Shown piece by piece: positions 37,148-46,339 of a DNA stretch of 64,000 bases (its first letter is position 1; each line of letters opens with the position of its first letter). This stretch comes from Tardiphaga sp. P9-11 (lineage in GTDB: Bacteria; Pseudomonadota; Alphaproteobacteria; Rhizobiales; Xanthobacteraceae): the NCBI RefSeq assembly GCF_008329525.1, contig NZ_NPKQ01000006.1, positions 62,001 through 126,000 of the forward strand, read 5' to 3'. The position numbers and the translations under genes were made by a program. The notes beneath the pieces were generated by a model that was not told where the DNA came from, ran no database searches, and saw only the letters and a program-made list of their open reading frames with translations.

Positions 37148-38320
37148 TCACCCGTTCTTCGCAAACAACTCCCGCCCGATCAGCATCCGCCTGATCTCGC
37201 TGGTGCCGGCGCCGATCTCGTAGAGTTTGGCGTCCCGCAGCAGACGGCCGGTGGGATAGTCATTGATATAGCCATTGCCGCCGAGCAGCTGGATCGCGTC
37301 GAGCGCACATTGCGTGGCGCGTTCCGACGCGTAGAGGATGGCGCCGGCGGCATCCTCGCGGGTGGTCTCGCCGCGATCACAGGCTTTCGCCACCGCATAG
37401 ACGTAAGCGCGCGCCGAACTCAGCGCCACATACATGTCGGCGATCTTGCCCTGCACGAGCTGGAAGTTGCCGATCGGCTCGCCGAACTGTTTGCGCTCGT
37501 GCACATAAGGCTGCGCGACATCGAGACAGGCCTGCATGATGCCGAGCGGGCCTGCCGCGAGCACCGCGCGCTCGTAATCGAGGCCGGACATCAGGACATT
37601 GACGCCGCGACCGACCTCCGCGAGCACGTTCTCCTCGGGCACTTCGCAATCCTCGAAGACGAGTTCGCACGTATCCGAGCCACGCATGCCCAGCTTGTCG
37701 AGCTTCTGCGCCGTCGAAAAACCCTTCATCCCCTTTTCGATGATGAAGGCGGTGATGCCGCGCGATCCGGCCGCCGGATCGGTCTTAGCATAGACCACCA
37801 GCGTCTGCGCCACCGGGCCATTGGTGATCCACATCTTGTTGCCGTTGAGCACGTAGCGATCGCCCTTCTTGTCGGCGCGGGTCTTCATCGACACCACGTC
37901 CGAGCCGGAACCCGGCTCGGACATCGCAAGGGATCCGACATGTTCGCCGGAGATCAGCTTCGGCAGATATTTGCGCTTCTGCGCCTCGTTACCATTGCGA
38001 CGCAACTGATTGACGCAGAGGTTCGAATGCGCGCCGTAGGACAGGCCCACCGACGCCGAAGCGCGCGAAATCTCTTCCACCGCGATGACGTGTTCGAGAT
38101 AGCCGAGCCCGGCACCGCCAAACTCTTCCTCCACCGTGATACCGTGCAGGCCGAGCGCGCCGATCTTGGGCCAGAGATCGAGTGGAAACTGATTGGTCTT
38201 GTCGATGGCTTCGGCGCGCGGCGCGATCTCGTTCTGCGAGAAATCACGCACGGTCTCGCGAATCGCGTTAGCCGTCTCGCCGAGATCGAAATTAAACATC
38301 CGTTGAGCGTTCGAAATCAA
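37148..38320 (-). CDS. Isovaleryl-CoA-dehydrogenase-type acyl-CoA dehydrogenase
   Basis: An FAD enzyme that oxidises a short branched acyl-CoA to its enoyl-CoA, as in leucine breakdown. The 390-residue product shows the family motifs [36 protein letters not shown] and [12 protein letters not shown], and places the expected isovaleryl-type catalytic Glu in [12 protein letters not shown]. The TTG at 38320 has GGAGG seven bases upstream and begins [15 protein letters not shown]; the downstream ATG (38299) lacks a site. It is divergent from the P450 pair. Confidence 0.9.
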   Translation of the reverse strand: MISNAQRMFNFDLGETANAIRETVRDFSQNEIAPRAEAIDKTNQFPLDLWPKIGALGLHGITVEEEFGGAGLGYLEHVIAVEEISRASASVGLSYGAHSNLCVNQLRRNGNEAQKRKYLPKLISGEHVGSLAMSEPGSGSDVVSMKTRADKKGDRYVLNGNKMWITNGPVAQTLVVYAKTDPAAGSRGITAFIIEKGMKGFSTAQKLDKLGMRGSDTCELVFEDCEVPEENVLAEVGRGVNVLMSGLDYERAVLAAGPLGIMQACLDVAQPYVHERKQFGEPIGNFQLVQGKIADMYVALSSARAYVYAVAKACDRGETTREDAAGAILYASERATQCALDAIQLLGGNGYINDYPTGRLLRDAKLYEIGAGTSEIRRMLIGRELFAKNG

Positions 38321-38508
38321 AGGGTCGCCTCCGGTCAGAACGGCGCGCAAACGCACCGGTCTTGTTGATTGAAGTCACCATGTCACGGGCCGAACGGGCT
38401 GAGAAGGGGCATAAAGTGGTCCTTGCTCTTGGCCGCGCAACGGGTTGTAATTCATCCAAATAAGCCCTCCGGGACCCAACCACGGAAGGCATGCCAGGGA
38501 GAGAACCG

Positions 38509-39777
38509 ATGCTCGATCGCGTCCAGGATTCCGACAGCAGCAAATCCGCCCAAGCCGCCGCTCACGCCCAAGCTTACGGGATGTCGCTCGATGAGTTCGA
38601 TCCCGGCAATCCCGAACTGTTCCGCACCGATACGTTCTGGCCCTATTTCGAACGGCTGCGCCGCGAGGATCCCGTCCACTACTGCAAGGACAGCATGTTC
38701 GGACCGTATTGGTCGGTGACCAAGTACAACGACATCATGCAGGTCGAGACCAATCACGCCACCTACTCGTCCGCCGCGGCTTTCGGCGGCATCACTATCC
38801 GCGATGCCGGTGTGCAGTTTCGCCGGCCGATGTTCATTGCCACAGATCCGCCGCATCACAGCGCCCAGCGCAAGACGGTGGCGCCGATGTTCGCACCTCA
38901 CCACATGGACGAGCTCTCCAGTCTGATCCGCAGTCGTACTGCCGAGGTGCTGGACTCCCTGCCCCGCAACGAGACCTTCGACTGGGTCGATCGCGTGTCG
39001 ATCGAATTGACCACGCAGATGCTGGCGACCCTGTTCGACTTCCCGTGGGAGGAGCGCCGGAAACTCACCCACTGGTCGGATGTCGCCACAATGTTGCCGC
39101 CCACGCCAGAGGCCGAGCAGCAGCGGCAGAAAGAGCTGCGCGAATGCGGCGAGTATTTCGGCCGGTTGTTTCAGGAGCGACTCAATGCGCCGCCGAAGAG
39201 CGACCTGATATCGATGATGGCGCATAGCGAGGCCACGCGGCATCTCGATCCGGAGAGTTTTCTCGGCAACATCATTCTGCTGATCGTCGGCGGCAACGAT
39301 ACAACGCGCAACTCGATGTCCGGCGGCGTCTACGCACTCAATCAATTCCCCAGCGAATATGACAAGCTGCGCGCCAACCCGGCGCTGATCGAGAGCATGG
39401 TGCCAGAGATCATCCGCTGGCAGACGCCGCTCGCGCATATGCGGCGCACGGCGGTGCAGGATGCCGAGCTCGGCGGCAAGCAGATCAGGAAGGGTGACAA
39501 GGTCGTAATGTGGTACGTCTCGGGCAATCGCGATGACGAGGTCATCGAAAACCCCAACGAATTCATCATCGACCGCATCAGGCCGAACCGCCATCTGTCA
39601 TTCGGCTTCGGCATCCACCGCTGCGTCGGCCTCAGACTTGCCGAACTTCAATTGAAGATTGTGTGGGAAGAGATCATCAAGCGGTTCGACAGGATCGAAG
39701 TCGTCGGCGAGCCGCGCCGCGTCTTTTCGAGCTTCGTGAAGGGCTACGAGACACTGCCTGTGCGGATCGCTGGCTGA
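38509..39777 (+). CDS. Cytochrome P450, CYP153-like (copy 1)
   Basis: A 422-residue soluble P450. The heme Cys is at residue 372 in [10 protein letters not shown]; the oxygen-activating I-helix reads [18 protein letters not shown] and the K-helix region ETxxR equivalent is [19 protein letters not shown]. These match CYP153, a family of alkane and fatty-acid terminal hydroxylases. The ATG at 38509 is preferred over 38491 because GGGAGAG lies just upstream. The next gene is a close relative 48 bases downstream. CYP153 needs a ferredoxin and reductase, neither present nearby. Confidence 0.9.
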   Translation: MLDRVQDSDSSKSAQAAAHAQAYGMSLDEFDPGNPELFRTDTFWPYFERLRREDPVHYCKDSMFGPYWSVTKYNDIMQVETNHATYSSAAAFGGITIRDAGVQFRRPMFIATDPPHHSAQRKTVAPMFAPHHMDELSSLIRSRTAEVLDSLPRNETFDWVDRVSIELTTQMLATLFDFPWEERRKLTHWSDVATMLPPTPEAEQQRQKELRECGEYFGRLFQERLNAPPKSDLISMMAHSEATRHLDPESFLGNIILLIVGGNDTTRNSMSGGVYALNQFPSEYDKLRANPALIESMVPEIIRWQTPLAHMRRTAVQDAELGGKQIRKGDKVVMWYVSGNRDDEVIENPNEFIIDRIRPNRHLSFGFGIHRCVGLRLAELQLKIVWEEIIKRFDRIEVVGEPRRVFSSFVKGYETLPVRIAG

Positions 39778-39825
39778 ACCGGCGACCGCAACAGCTCAGG
39801 ATCGATTTTTTGGAGAGCAGACGCC

Positions 39826-41097
39826 ATGAATATCCAAGCCAGGATCAATCCTGACAAAGCTGAGATCCAGCGCGTCGCGCGCGCGATCGCCTATTCGACG
39901 CCGCTGAAGGACTTCCATCCCGGCGCGCCGAAATTGTTCGCGACCGATACGCTGTGGCCGTTCTTCGAACGGCTGCGCAAGGAAGAGCCGGTGCATTACT
40001 GCACCAATGCACCGATCGAGCCCTACTGGTCGGTGACCAAGTATCACGACATCATGCATGTCGATACCAATCACGGCATCTTCTCCTCCGACGTGAAGCA
40101 TGGCGGCATCGCGATCCGCGACGTGCCGGAAGGCTATGACTGGCCGAGCTTCATCGCCATGGATGAGCCGAAGCACAGCGCGCAGCGCAAGACCGTGACG
40201 CCGATGTTCACGCCAACACATCTCGACGAGATGGCGGTGCTGATCCGCGGGCGCGTCTGCAAGGTGCTCGACGGATTACCGCGCGGTGAGACCTTCGACT
40301 GGGTCGAACGCGTCTCTGTCGAACTCACCACGCAGATGCTGGCGACCCTGTTCGATTTCCCGTGGGAAGAGCGCCGCAAGCTGACGCGCTGGTCTGACGT
40401 GTCCACCGCGCTGCCAAAAAGTGGAATCGTGTCCTCAGAGGAAGAGCGCCGCCGCGAGATGGATGAATGCGCCGCCTATTTCCAGAAGCTCTGGAACGAG
40501 CGCGTGAATTCCGACCCGCGGAATGACCTGATTTCCATGATGGCGCATAGCGACGCCACACGCTTCATGGATCCCGACACGCTGATGGGCAATATCATCC
40601 TGCTCATCGTCGGCGGCAACGATACCACCCGCAACACCATGACCGGCTCGGTGCTGGCGCTGAACGAGAACCCCGACCAGTATCAGAAGTTGCGCGACAA
40701 TCCGTCGCTTATCGAGACCATGGTCCCCGAAGTGATCCGCTGGCAGACGCCGCTGGCGCATATGCGCCGTACCGCCATGCAGGATACTGAACTCGGCGGC
40801 AAGATCATCAAGAAGGGCGACCGGGTGGTGATGTGGTACGTCTCGGGCAACCGCGACGAGGAGGTGATCGAGCGCCCGAACGAATTTATCATCGACCGCG
40901 CGCGGCCGAAGATTCACCTGTCATTCGGTTTTGGCATACACCGCTGCGTGGGCATGCGCCTGGCGGAGTTGCAATTGAGGATCGTTTGGGAGGAGATACT
41001 GAAACGGTTCGAGAACATCGAAGTTGTGGGGGAACCCAAGCGCGTGTATTCGAGCTTCGTTAAAGGCTACGAGACCCTCCCGGTTAAAATTACGTAA
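39826..41097 (+). CDS. Cytochrome P450, CYP153-like (copy 2)
   Basis: A 423-residue paralogue of the preceding P450 with heme Cys at residue 374 and I-helix [18 protein letters not shown]. Long blocks are shared with copy 1 (for example the [21 protein letters not shown] segment is nearly identical), whereas the 75-110 loop and residues around 210 differ, suggesting a changed substrate pocket. The two are an old tandem duplication. It has its own ribosome site (ttggagag) and is probably cotranscribed with copy 1 and the acyl-CoA dehydrogenase. Confidence 0.9.
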   Translation: MNIQARINPDKAEIQRVARAIAYSTPLKDFHPGAPKLFATDTLWPFFERLRKEEPVHYCTNAPIEPYWSVTKYHDIMHVDTNHGIFSSDVKHGGIAIRDVPEGYDWPSFIAMDEPKHSAQRKTVTPMFTPTHLDEMAVLIRGRVCKVLDGLPRGETFDWVERVSVELTTQMLATLFDFPWEERRKLTRWSDVSTALPKSGIVSSEEERRREMDECAAYFQKLWNERVNSDPRNDLISMMAHSDATRFMDPDTLMGNIILLIVGGNDTTRNTMTGSVLALNENPDQYQKLRDNPSLIETMVPEVIRWQTPLAHMRRTAMQDTELGGKIIKKGDRVVMWYVSGNRDEEVIERPNEFIIDRARPKIHLSFGFGIHRCVGMRLAELQLRIVWEEILKRFENIEVVGEPKRVYSSFVKGYETLPVKIT

Positions 41098-41164
41098 GAC
41101 CGGAGGATTTCGTAATGCCGGTCAGGATTCATAATTTTCCCCTCAAGAAGAGAAGCTCAATTCC

Positions 41165-42340
41165 TTGACGAAACACCATCCCGCGGAACAGGACGAATTC
41201 CACGATATCCGCGATGCCGTTGCCAAACTGTGCGCACAGTTCCCCGGTGAATACTGGCGCAAGCTCGACCGCGAGATGGCCTATCCGAAGGCTTTCGTCG
41301 ATGCATTGACGGAAGCCGGATACCTGTCGGTTCTGATCCCCGAGGAATATGGCGGCTCCGGCCTCAAGCTGTCGGCTGCAGCGGCGATCCTCGAAGAGAT
41401 CCAGCGCGCCGGTTGCAATGGCGGCGGCTGCCACGCGCAGATGTATACGATGGGCACGGTGCTGCGTCATGGCAATGACGAGCAGAAGGCCAAGTGGCTG
41501 CCGAAGATCGCCAGTGGCGAAGTTCGCCTGCAGGCGTTCGGCGTCACCGAGCCGACCTCGGGCACCGACACGTCCTCGCTGAAGACTGTGGCGAAGAAGG
41601 ACGATAACGGCGACTACATCGTCAACGGCCAGAAGATCTGGACCAGCCGCGCCGAATATTCCGACCTGATGGTGCTGCTCGCGCGCACCACGCCGAAGGA
41701 ACAGGCCGCGAAGCGCACCGACGGTCTGTCTGTGTTTCTGGTGGACATGAAAGAGGCCAAGAAGAACGGCCTCGAGATCCGCCCGATCCGCACCATGATG
41801 AACCACGCCACCACCGAAGTGTTCTTCACCGACATGAAGGTGCCGGCGGAAAACCTGATCGGCGAAGAGGGCAAGGGCTTCCGCTACATCCTCTCCGGCA
41901 TGAATGCCGAGCGCATCCTGATCGCCAGCGAATGCGTTGGCGATGCCAAATGGTTCATCGCCAAGGCGAGCGCTTATGCCAAGGAGCGCCAGGTGTTCGG
42001 CCGCCCGATCGGCCAGAACCAGGGCATCCAGTTCCCGATCGCCAAGGCCTATGCGAATATGCGCGCAGCCGAGCTGATGGTGAAGGAAGCGCTGCGCAAA
42101 TACGAAGCCGGCATGGAATGCGGCGCCGAGGCCAACATGGCCAAGATGCTCGCGGCTGATGCGTCCTTCGAGGCGGCCAATGCCTGTATCCAGACCCATG
42201 GCGGTTTCGGATTTGCCGAGGAATACGACGTCGAGCGCAAATTCCGCGAGACGCGTCTGTATCAGGTTGCGCCGATCTCGACCAACCTGATCCTGTCCTT
42301 CGTGGCCGAGCATGTGCTCGGCATGCCGCGCTCGTATTGA
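41165..42340 (+). CDS. Acyl-CoA dehydrogenase
   Basis: A 391-residue FAD-dependent enzyme with FGVTEPTSGTDTSSLKT and the helix-G type NAERI region. At the position where medium-chain enzymes carry the catalytic Glu (IYEGT), it has YQVAP, so the base may instead be the Glu in GMNAERILIA, as in the isovaleryl/long-chain types. The start is a TTG at 41165 with a weak ribosome site. Ten bases separate it from the CoA-transferase gene. Acyl substrate unknown. Confidence 0.85.
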   Translation: MTKHHPAEQDEFHDIRDAVAKLCAQFPGEYWRKLDREMAYPKAFVDALTEAGYLSVLIPEEYGGSGLKLSAAAAILEEIQRAGCNGGGCHAQMYTMGTVLRHGNDEQKAKWLPKIASGEVRLQAFGVTEPTSGTDTSSLKTVAKKDDNGDYIVNGQKIWTSRAEYSDLMVLLARTTPKEQAAKRTDGLSVFLVDMKEAKKNGLEIRPIRTMMNHATTEVFFTDMKVPAENLIGEEGKGFRYILSGMNAERILIASECVGDAKWFIAKASAYAKERQVFGRPIGQNQGIQFPIAKAYANMRAAELMVKEALRKYEAGMECGAEANMAKMLAADASFEAANACIQTHGGFGFAEEYDVERKFRETRLYQVAPISTNLILSFVAEHVLGMPRSY

Positions 42341-42349
42341 GATAGACAC

Positions 42350-43444
42350 ATGCTGCCGCTCAAGGGACTGACCGTCATCGCCGTTGAACAGGCGGTGGCT
42401 GCACCATTCTGCAGTTCGCGGCTCGCGGATGCCGGCGCGCATGTGATCAAGATCGAGCGCCCCGAAGGCGATTTTGCCCGCGGCTACGATGCCGCGGTGA
42501 AGGGCCAGAGCAGCTATTTCGTCTGGCTCAACCGCGGCAAGGATTCCGTGGTGGTCGATCTTGCCACGCCCGAAGGCCGCAAGGCCATGGAAGAGCTGAT
42601 CGCCACCGCCGACGTGCTGATCCAGAACCTCAAGCCCGGCTCGATGGACAAGCTCGGCTTCACCCGCGAACGGCTGCGCAAGGATTATCCGCGGCTGATC
42701 TGCGCCACCATCACCGGCTATGGCGACACCGGCCCCTATGCCCATCGCAAGGCCTATGACCTGCTGATCCAGGCCGAGAGCGGATTGGCGTCGATCACCG
42801 GCGGACCCGAAGGCCCGTCGCGCGTCGGCGTCTCCATCGTCGACGTCGCCACGGGCGCCGCCGCGCATGCGGCGATCCTGGAAGCGCTGATCGGGCGTTC
42901 GGTGACCGGCGAAGGCGCCGATATCCGCATCTCGATGTTCGACGTCATGGCCGACTGGCTCACCGTACCGCTGCTCAATGCCGAGGCGGGCAACGAGCCG
43001 AAGCGCATGGGCCTCGCGCATCCCTCGATCGCACCCTATGGCGTGTTTCGCTCCAGGGACGGCAAGGACATCCTGATCTCGATCCAGAGCGAGCGCGAGT
43101 GGAAGATCCTCTGCGCCAAGGTGCTGGGCAATGCCGAGCTCGCCGCCGATCCGCGCCTCGTCAACGGCGTCGAGCGCGTGCGCAACCGCGCCTTCACCGA
43201 CCAGACCGTCAGCGACATCTTCGGCTCGCTCAGCCGCGACGAACTGCTGAAGCGCCTGACCGACGCCGACATCGCATTTGCGGAGGTGAACACCATGGCG
43301 GACCTCACCACCCATCCGCATCTGCGCCGCATCACCGTCAATACGCCGAATGGCGAAGTGTCCTATCCGGCACCGGCCGCGATCTGGGTCGACGCGCCGC
43401 GCAGCTACGGCGCCGTGCCCGGCATCGGCGAAGTGCAGAAATAA
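42350..43444 (+). CDS. CaiB/BaiF-family CoA-transferase
   Basis: A class III CoA-transferase of 364 residues, which moves CoA between carboxylic acids through a covalent aspartyl intermediate. Family signatures visible are VEQAVAAPFCSSRLADAGAHVIKIE, ATITGYGDTGPYAHRKAYDLLIQAESGL and GRSVTGEGADIRISMFD. It lies between the acyl-CoA dehydrogenase and the HTD2-like hydratase, the layout of a CoA-dependent acid degradation cassette such as mesaconate/itaconate-type routes, though the acid is not identifiable. About 26 bases to the next ATG. Confidence 0.9.
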   Translation: MLPLKGLTVIAVEQAVAAPFCSSRLADAGAHVIKIERPEGDFARGYDAAVKGQSSYFVWLNRGKDSVVVDLATPEGRKAMEELIATADVLIQNLKPGSMDKLGFTRERLRKDYPRLICATITGYGDTGPYAHRKAYDLLIQAESGLASITGGPEGPSRVGVSIVDVATGAAAHAAILEALIGRSVTGEGADIRISMFDVMADWLTVPLLNAEAGNEPKRMGLAHPSIAPYGVFRSRDGKDILISIQSEREWKILCAKVLGNAELAADPRLVNGVERVRNRAFTDQTVSDIFGSLSRDELLKRLTDADIAFAEVNTMADLTTHPHLRRITVNTPNGEVSYPAPAAIWVDAPRSYGAVPGIGEVQK

Positions 43445-43469
43445 TCTTCAAGATCACACGGAGGTCATC

Positions 43470-44321
43470 ATGACCGACAAGCTCGACATCGATCATCTCA
43501 AGCAGTGGATCGGTCGCACCGACGAGGCTTCCGACGTGGTTACCGCGCAGCTCGTGAAGGGCCTGCGCGCGACATTGTTTCTCGACATCGACACGCCGAA
43601 GCCCGGCGACGCCGCGCCCTTCACCACGCAGTGGTGCCTGGCGCAGCCGGTGGCGGCGATGGACAAGCTCGGGCCTGACGGTCATCCCGCGCGCGGCGGC
43701 TTTCTCCCACCGGTGCCGCTGCCGCGCCGCATGTGGGCGGGCGGCGAAGTGCAGTTCATCGAGCCGTTGCTTGTCGGCGACGAGGTGACGCGCTCCTCGA
43801 AGATCCTCGACGTCAATCTGAAGACCGGCTCCACCGGTGCGCTGTGCTTCGTCAATGTCGAGCACCTGATCACCACCAAGCGCGGCCTCGCCATTCGCGA
43901 GCGCCAGGACATCGTCTACAGGGACATGCCGACCAGCATGGCGCCCCCTGCGCCAGCGCCGAAGGACGTGCCCGCGGCCCAGCATCAGGAAACGCATTAT
44001 GCCGATCCCGTTCTGCTGTTTCGCTACTCGGCACTGACCTTCAACGGCCACCGCATCCATTACGATCGCGACTATGTCACCAAGGTCGAATTCTATCCGG
44101 GCCTGGTGTTTCACGGGCCGCTGCAGGCGGCCATGCTGGTGGAATTCGCGGCGAAGCTTAGGGGTGGCAAGGCACCAGCGAAATTCAGCTATCGCGGCGT
44201 GTCACCGCTGTTCGATGGCGCGAATTTTTCGGTGAATGCGAACGAGACAGCCGACGGACTCGAGGTCTGGACCGCCAACGACAAGGGCGCGCCGACCATG
44301 AAGGCGACGGCGAGCTGGTAA
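43470..44321 (+). CDS. HTD2/MaoC-like double hot-dog hydratase (mesaconyl-C4-CoA-hydratase family)
   Basis: A 283-residue acyl-CoA hydratase of the FAS1-like/HTD2 type. The first half carries the N-terminal hot-dog with PARGGFLPPVPLPRRMWAGGEVQF; the second half has FRYSALTFNGHRIHYDRDYV, where the Asn and His occupy the hydratase active-site positions. Related enzymes hydrate mesaconyl-C4-CoA or the 3-hydroxyacyl-thioester of lipid synthesis. The ATG at 43470 has GGAGG upstream. It closes the P450/dehydrogenase/CoA-transferase series. Confidence 0.85.
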   Translation: MTDKLDIDHLKQWIGRTDEASDVVTAQLVKGLRATLFLDIDTPKPGDAAPFTTQWCLAQPVAAMDKLGPDGHPARGGFLPPVPLPRRMWAGGEVQFIEPLLVGDEVTRSSKILDVNLKTGSTGALCFVNVEHLITTKRGLAIRERQDIVYRDMPTSMAPPAPAPKDVPAAQHQETHYADPVLLFRYSALTFNGHRIHYDRDYVTKVEFYPGLVFHGPLQAAMLVEFAAKLRGGKAPAKFSYRGVSPLFDGANFSVNANETADGLEVWTANDKGAPTMKATASW

Positions 44322-44343
44322 TCGCAGCGACGCTCTGACCTAA

Positions 44344-44554
44344 CCTCTCCCCGCATTGCGCGAAGCGAAGCTTCGCTAGGCGGGGAGAGGTCGCCGCGAC
44401 TTCGCGGCGGGTGAGGGGCATTGCGCTGTAAGAGCCCAACTCACTCCGCTTTCGGAGCGCTCAATTCTTCGACCCGAGCATCCTGCGAATTTCGCAGGCT
44501 CGGCGCCAAGCCCCTCACCCCACCCCTCTCCCCGCGCAAGATGCGGGGAGAGGG
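44344..44554. repeat. Two copies of a GC-rich palindromic element
   Basis: Bases 44344-44390 contain an 11-bp inverted pair (44344-44354 with 44380-44390, core ctccccgc/gcggggag). Bases 44524-44554 contain a 12-bp inverted pair (44524-44535 with 44543-44554) with the same core. The element also occurs at 48729-48884. It fits a dispersed, possibly mobile, rhizobial palindrome. No gene lies in this 360-base gap between the hydratase and the ThDP enzyme. Confidence 0.75.
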
Positions 44555-44622
44555 AGCGACGGCGCGCCTCCGCTCCGTTGGCGCGGTTCCCCCCCTCCCC
44601 GATTGACTCCCCGCCCCCTCCT

Positions 44623-44642
44623 GCTGTTGATGAGTCAACAGC
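44623..44642. promoter_or_regulatory. Small palindrome upstream of the ThDP enzyme gene
   Basis: An 8-bp perfect inverted pair (gctgttga with tcaacagc) around tgag, 40 bases before the TTG start. It could be an operator or hairpin in the leader; I cannot match it to a known regulator family. Confidence 0.35.
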
Positions 44643-44681
44643 ACACGGCAGACCACTGCCCGATAACGTGAGGAAACCGCC

Positions 44682-46310
44682 TTGGCCCGCGACAGCAACA
44701 AACCCGCCGCCCGTACTCCCGTGACCGTCAAGGACGCCACGCTGAACCTGTTGCGCGGCTTCGGCATCAGCAAAGTGTTCGGCAATCCCGGCTCCACGGA
44801 ACTGCCGTTCCTCTCCGACTGGCCGGACGATATCGACTACGTGCTCGGCCTGCAGGAAGCCTCCGTCATCGGCATGGCCGATGGCTATGCCCAGGCGACG
44901 CGCAATGCCGCTTTCGTCAATCTGCATTCGGCGGCCGGCGTCGGCCATGCGCTGGGTAATATCTACACCGCGCATCGTAACCAGACGCCGATGGTGATCA
45001 CCGCGGGCCAGCAGGCACGCAGCATTTTGCCGCTGCAGGCGTTTCTCTATGCCGAGCGCGCGTCGGAATTTCCGCGGCCCTATGTGAAATACAGCGTCGA
45101 GCCCGCGCGTGCCGAGGATGTGCCCGCTGCGATCGCCCGCGCTTATTACGTGGCGATGCAGCCGCCCTGCGGGCCGACTTTCGTATCGGTGCCGATCGAC
45201 GACTGGACGCATCAGGCCCAACCTCTTGAGGCGCGTTATGTGAGCCGCGAGCTCGGGCCAGATCCGAAGGCGATGCAGGAACTGGTCGCCGCACTCGGCA
45301 ACAGCAAGAACCCTGCGCTGATCGTCGGCCCCGGGATCGACCGTGCAGAGGCTGTCGATCTGATGGTATCAGTCGCAGAGAAGACCAAAGCCGCCGTCTG
45401 GGTCAGTCCGTTCTCGGCGCGCTGCAGTTTCCCGGAACGTCATCCGCAATTCGCGGGCTTCCTGCATGCCTCGCCGGCACAGCTCTCGGATGCCCTCAAG
45501 GAATACGACCTCGTCGTCGTGATCGGCGCGCCGGTCTTCACGTTCCACGTCGAAGGCCATGCGGCGATCTTCGACGGCGATACCACGATCTTCCAGATCA
45601 CGGATGATGCGGACTCCGCGGCCGTCGCGCCGATCGGTACCAGCATCATCGCGACCATGAAGCCGGCGTTGACGCTGCTGCTTGAGCTGCTGCCTGATAC
45701 CAAACGCGCAATCGCCAAGGGCCGCATCCTGCCGCCGCCGCCGGTGGCCAGTGACCCGATCCCGATAGATTATCTGCTGCACACGCTATCGCGGGCCATG
45801 CCTGCAGATGCGATGCTGGTGGAAGAAGCGCCGTCGCATCGCCCGGCGATGCAGAAGTATCTTCCGATGCGTGGTGCGAACAGTTTCTACACCATGACCT
45901 CGGGTGGCCTCGGCCACTCACTGCCGGCATCTGTCGGCATGGCGCTGGGCTACCCGGATCGTCGCACCGTGTGCCTGATCGGCGACGGCTCGGCGATGTA
46001 TTCAATCCAGGCATTGTGGACCGCCGCACAGCGCAAATTGCCTTTAACTGTAGTGGTCATCAACAATTCCGGCTACGGCGCGATGCGCTCGTTCAGCCAG
46101 GTGATGCAGGTGCGCAATGTTCCCGGGCTGGATCTGCCCGGTCTGGATTTCGTCAAATTGGCCGAAGGCATGGGCGCGCATGCCGTCCGCGTCGACAAAT
46201 CATCGGAACTTGCGGGTGCTTTCGCGCAGTCTCTGCAACATCCGGGCGTCAGCCTTGTCGAAGTCATCGTCGACTCAGCCGTTCCCGTGCTTTATGGACA
46301 GAAGCACTGA
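44682..46310 (+). CDS. mdlC: ThDP-dependent benzoylformate-decarboxylase-like enzyme
   Basis: A 542-residue thiamine-diphosphate enzyme most like benzoylformate decarboxylase. The residues known from the Pseudomonas enzyme are conserved: Ser38 (FGNPGSTELP), Glu59 (LQEAS), His82 (NLHSAAG) and His289 (FTFHVEGH). The ThDP-binding motif is GDGSAMYSIQALWTAAQRK. It probably decarboxylates an aromatic or branched 2-oxoacid to an aldehyde. The start is a TTG with GAGG eight bases upstream. No mandelate pathway partners are seen; it precedes a molybdoenzyme by 29 bases. Confidence 0.82.
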   Translation: MARDSNKPAARTPVTVKDATLNLLRGFGISKVFGNPGSTELPFLSDWPDDIDYVLGLQEASVIGMADGYAQATRNAAFVNLHSAAGVGHALGNIYTAHRNQTPMVITAGQQARSILPLQAFLYAERASEFPRPYVKYSVEPARAEDVPAAIARAYYVAMQPPCGPTFVSVPIDDWTHQAQPLEARYVSRELGPDPKAMQELVAALGNSKNPALIVGPGIDRAEAVDLMVSVAEKTKAAVWVSPFSARCSFPERHPQFAGFLHASPAQLSDALKEYDLVVVIGAPVFTFHVEGHAAIFDGDTTIFQITDDADSAAVAPIGTSIIATMKPALTLLLELLPDTKRAIAKGRILPPPPVASDPIPIDYLLHTLSRAMPADAMLVEEAPSHRPAMQKYLPMRGANSFYTMTSGGLGHSLPASVGMALGYPDRRTVCLIGDGSAMYSIQALWTAAQRKLPLTVVVINNSGYGAMRSFSQVMQVRNVPGLDLPGLDFVKLAEGMGAHAVRVDKSSELAGAFAQSLQHPGVSLVEVIVDSAVPVLYGQKH

Positions 46311-46339
46311 TATGACGGGATCATAACGGAAGCTCAGGC

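Noticed and set aside
41129-43321. A 730-codon open frame on the minus strand
   Set aside because: It is antisense to the acyl-CoA dehydrogenase and CoA-transferase genes, has no family features and follows from high GC codon bias.
44344-44681. A small gene in the gap before the ThDP enzyme
   Set aside because: The short frames there are made of palindromic repeat sequence with no coding bias.
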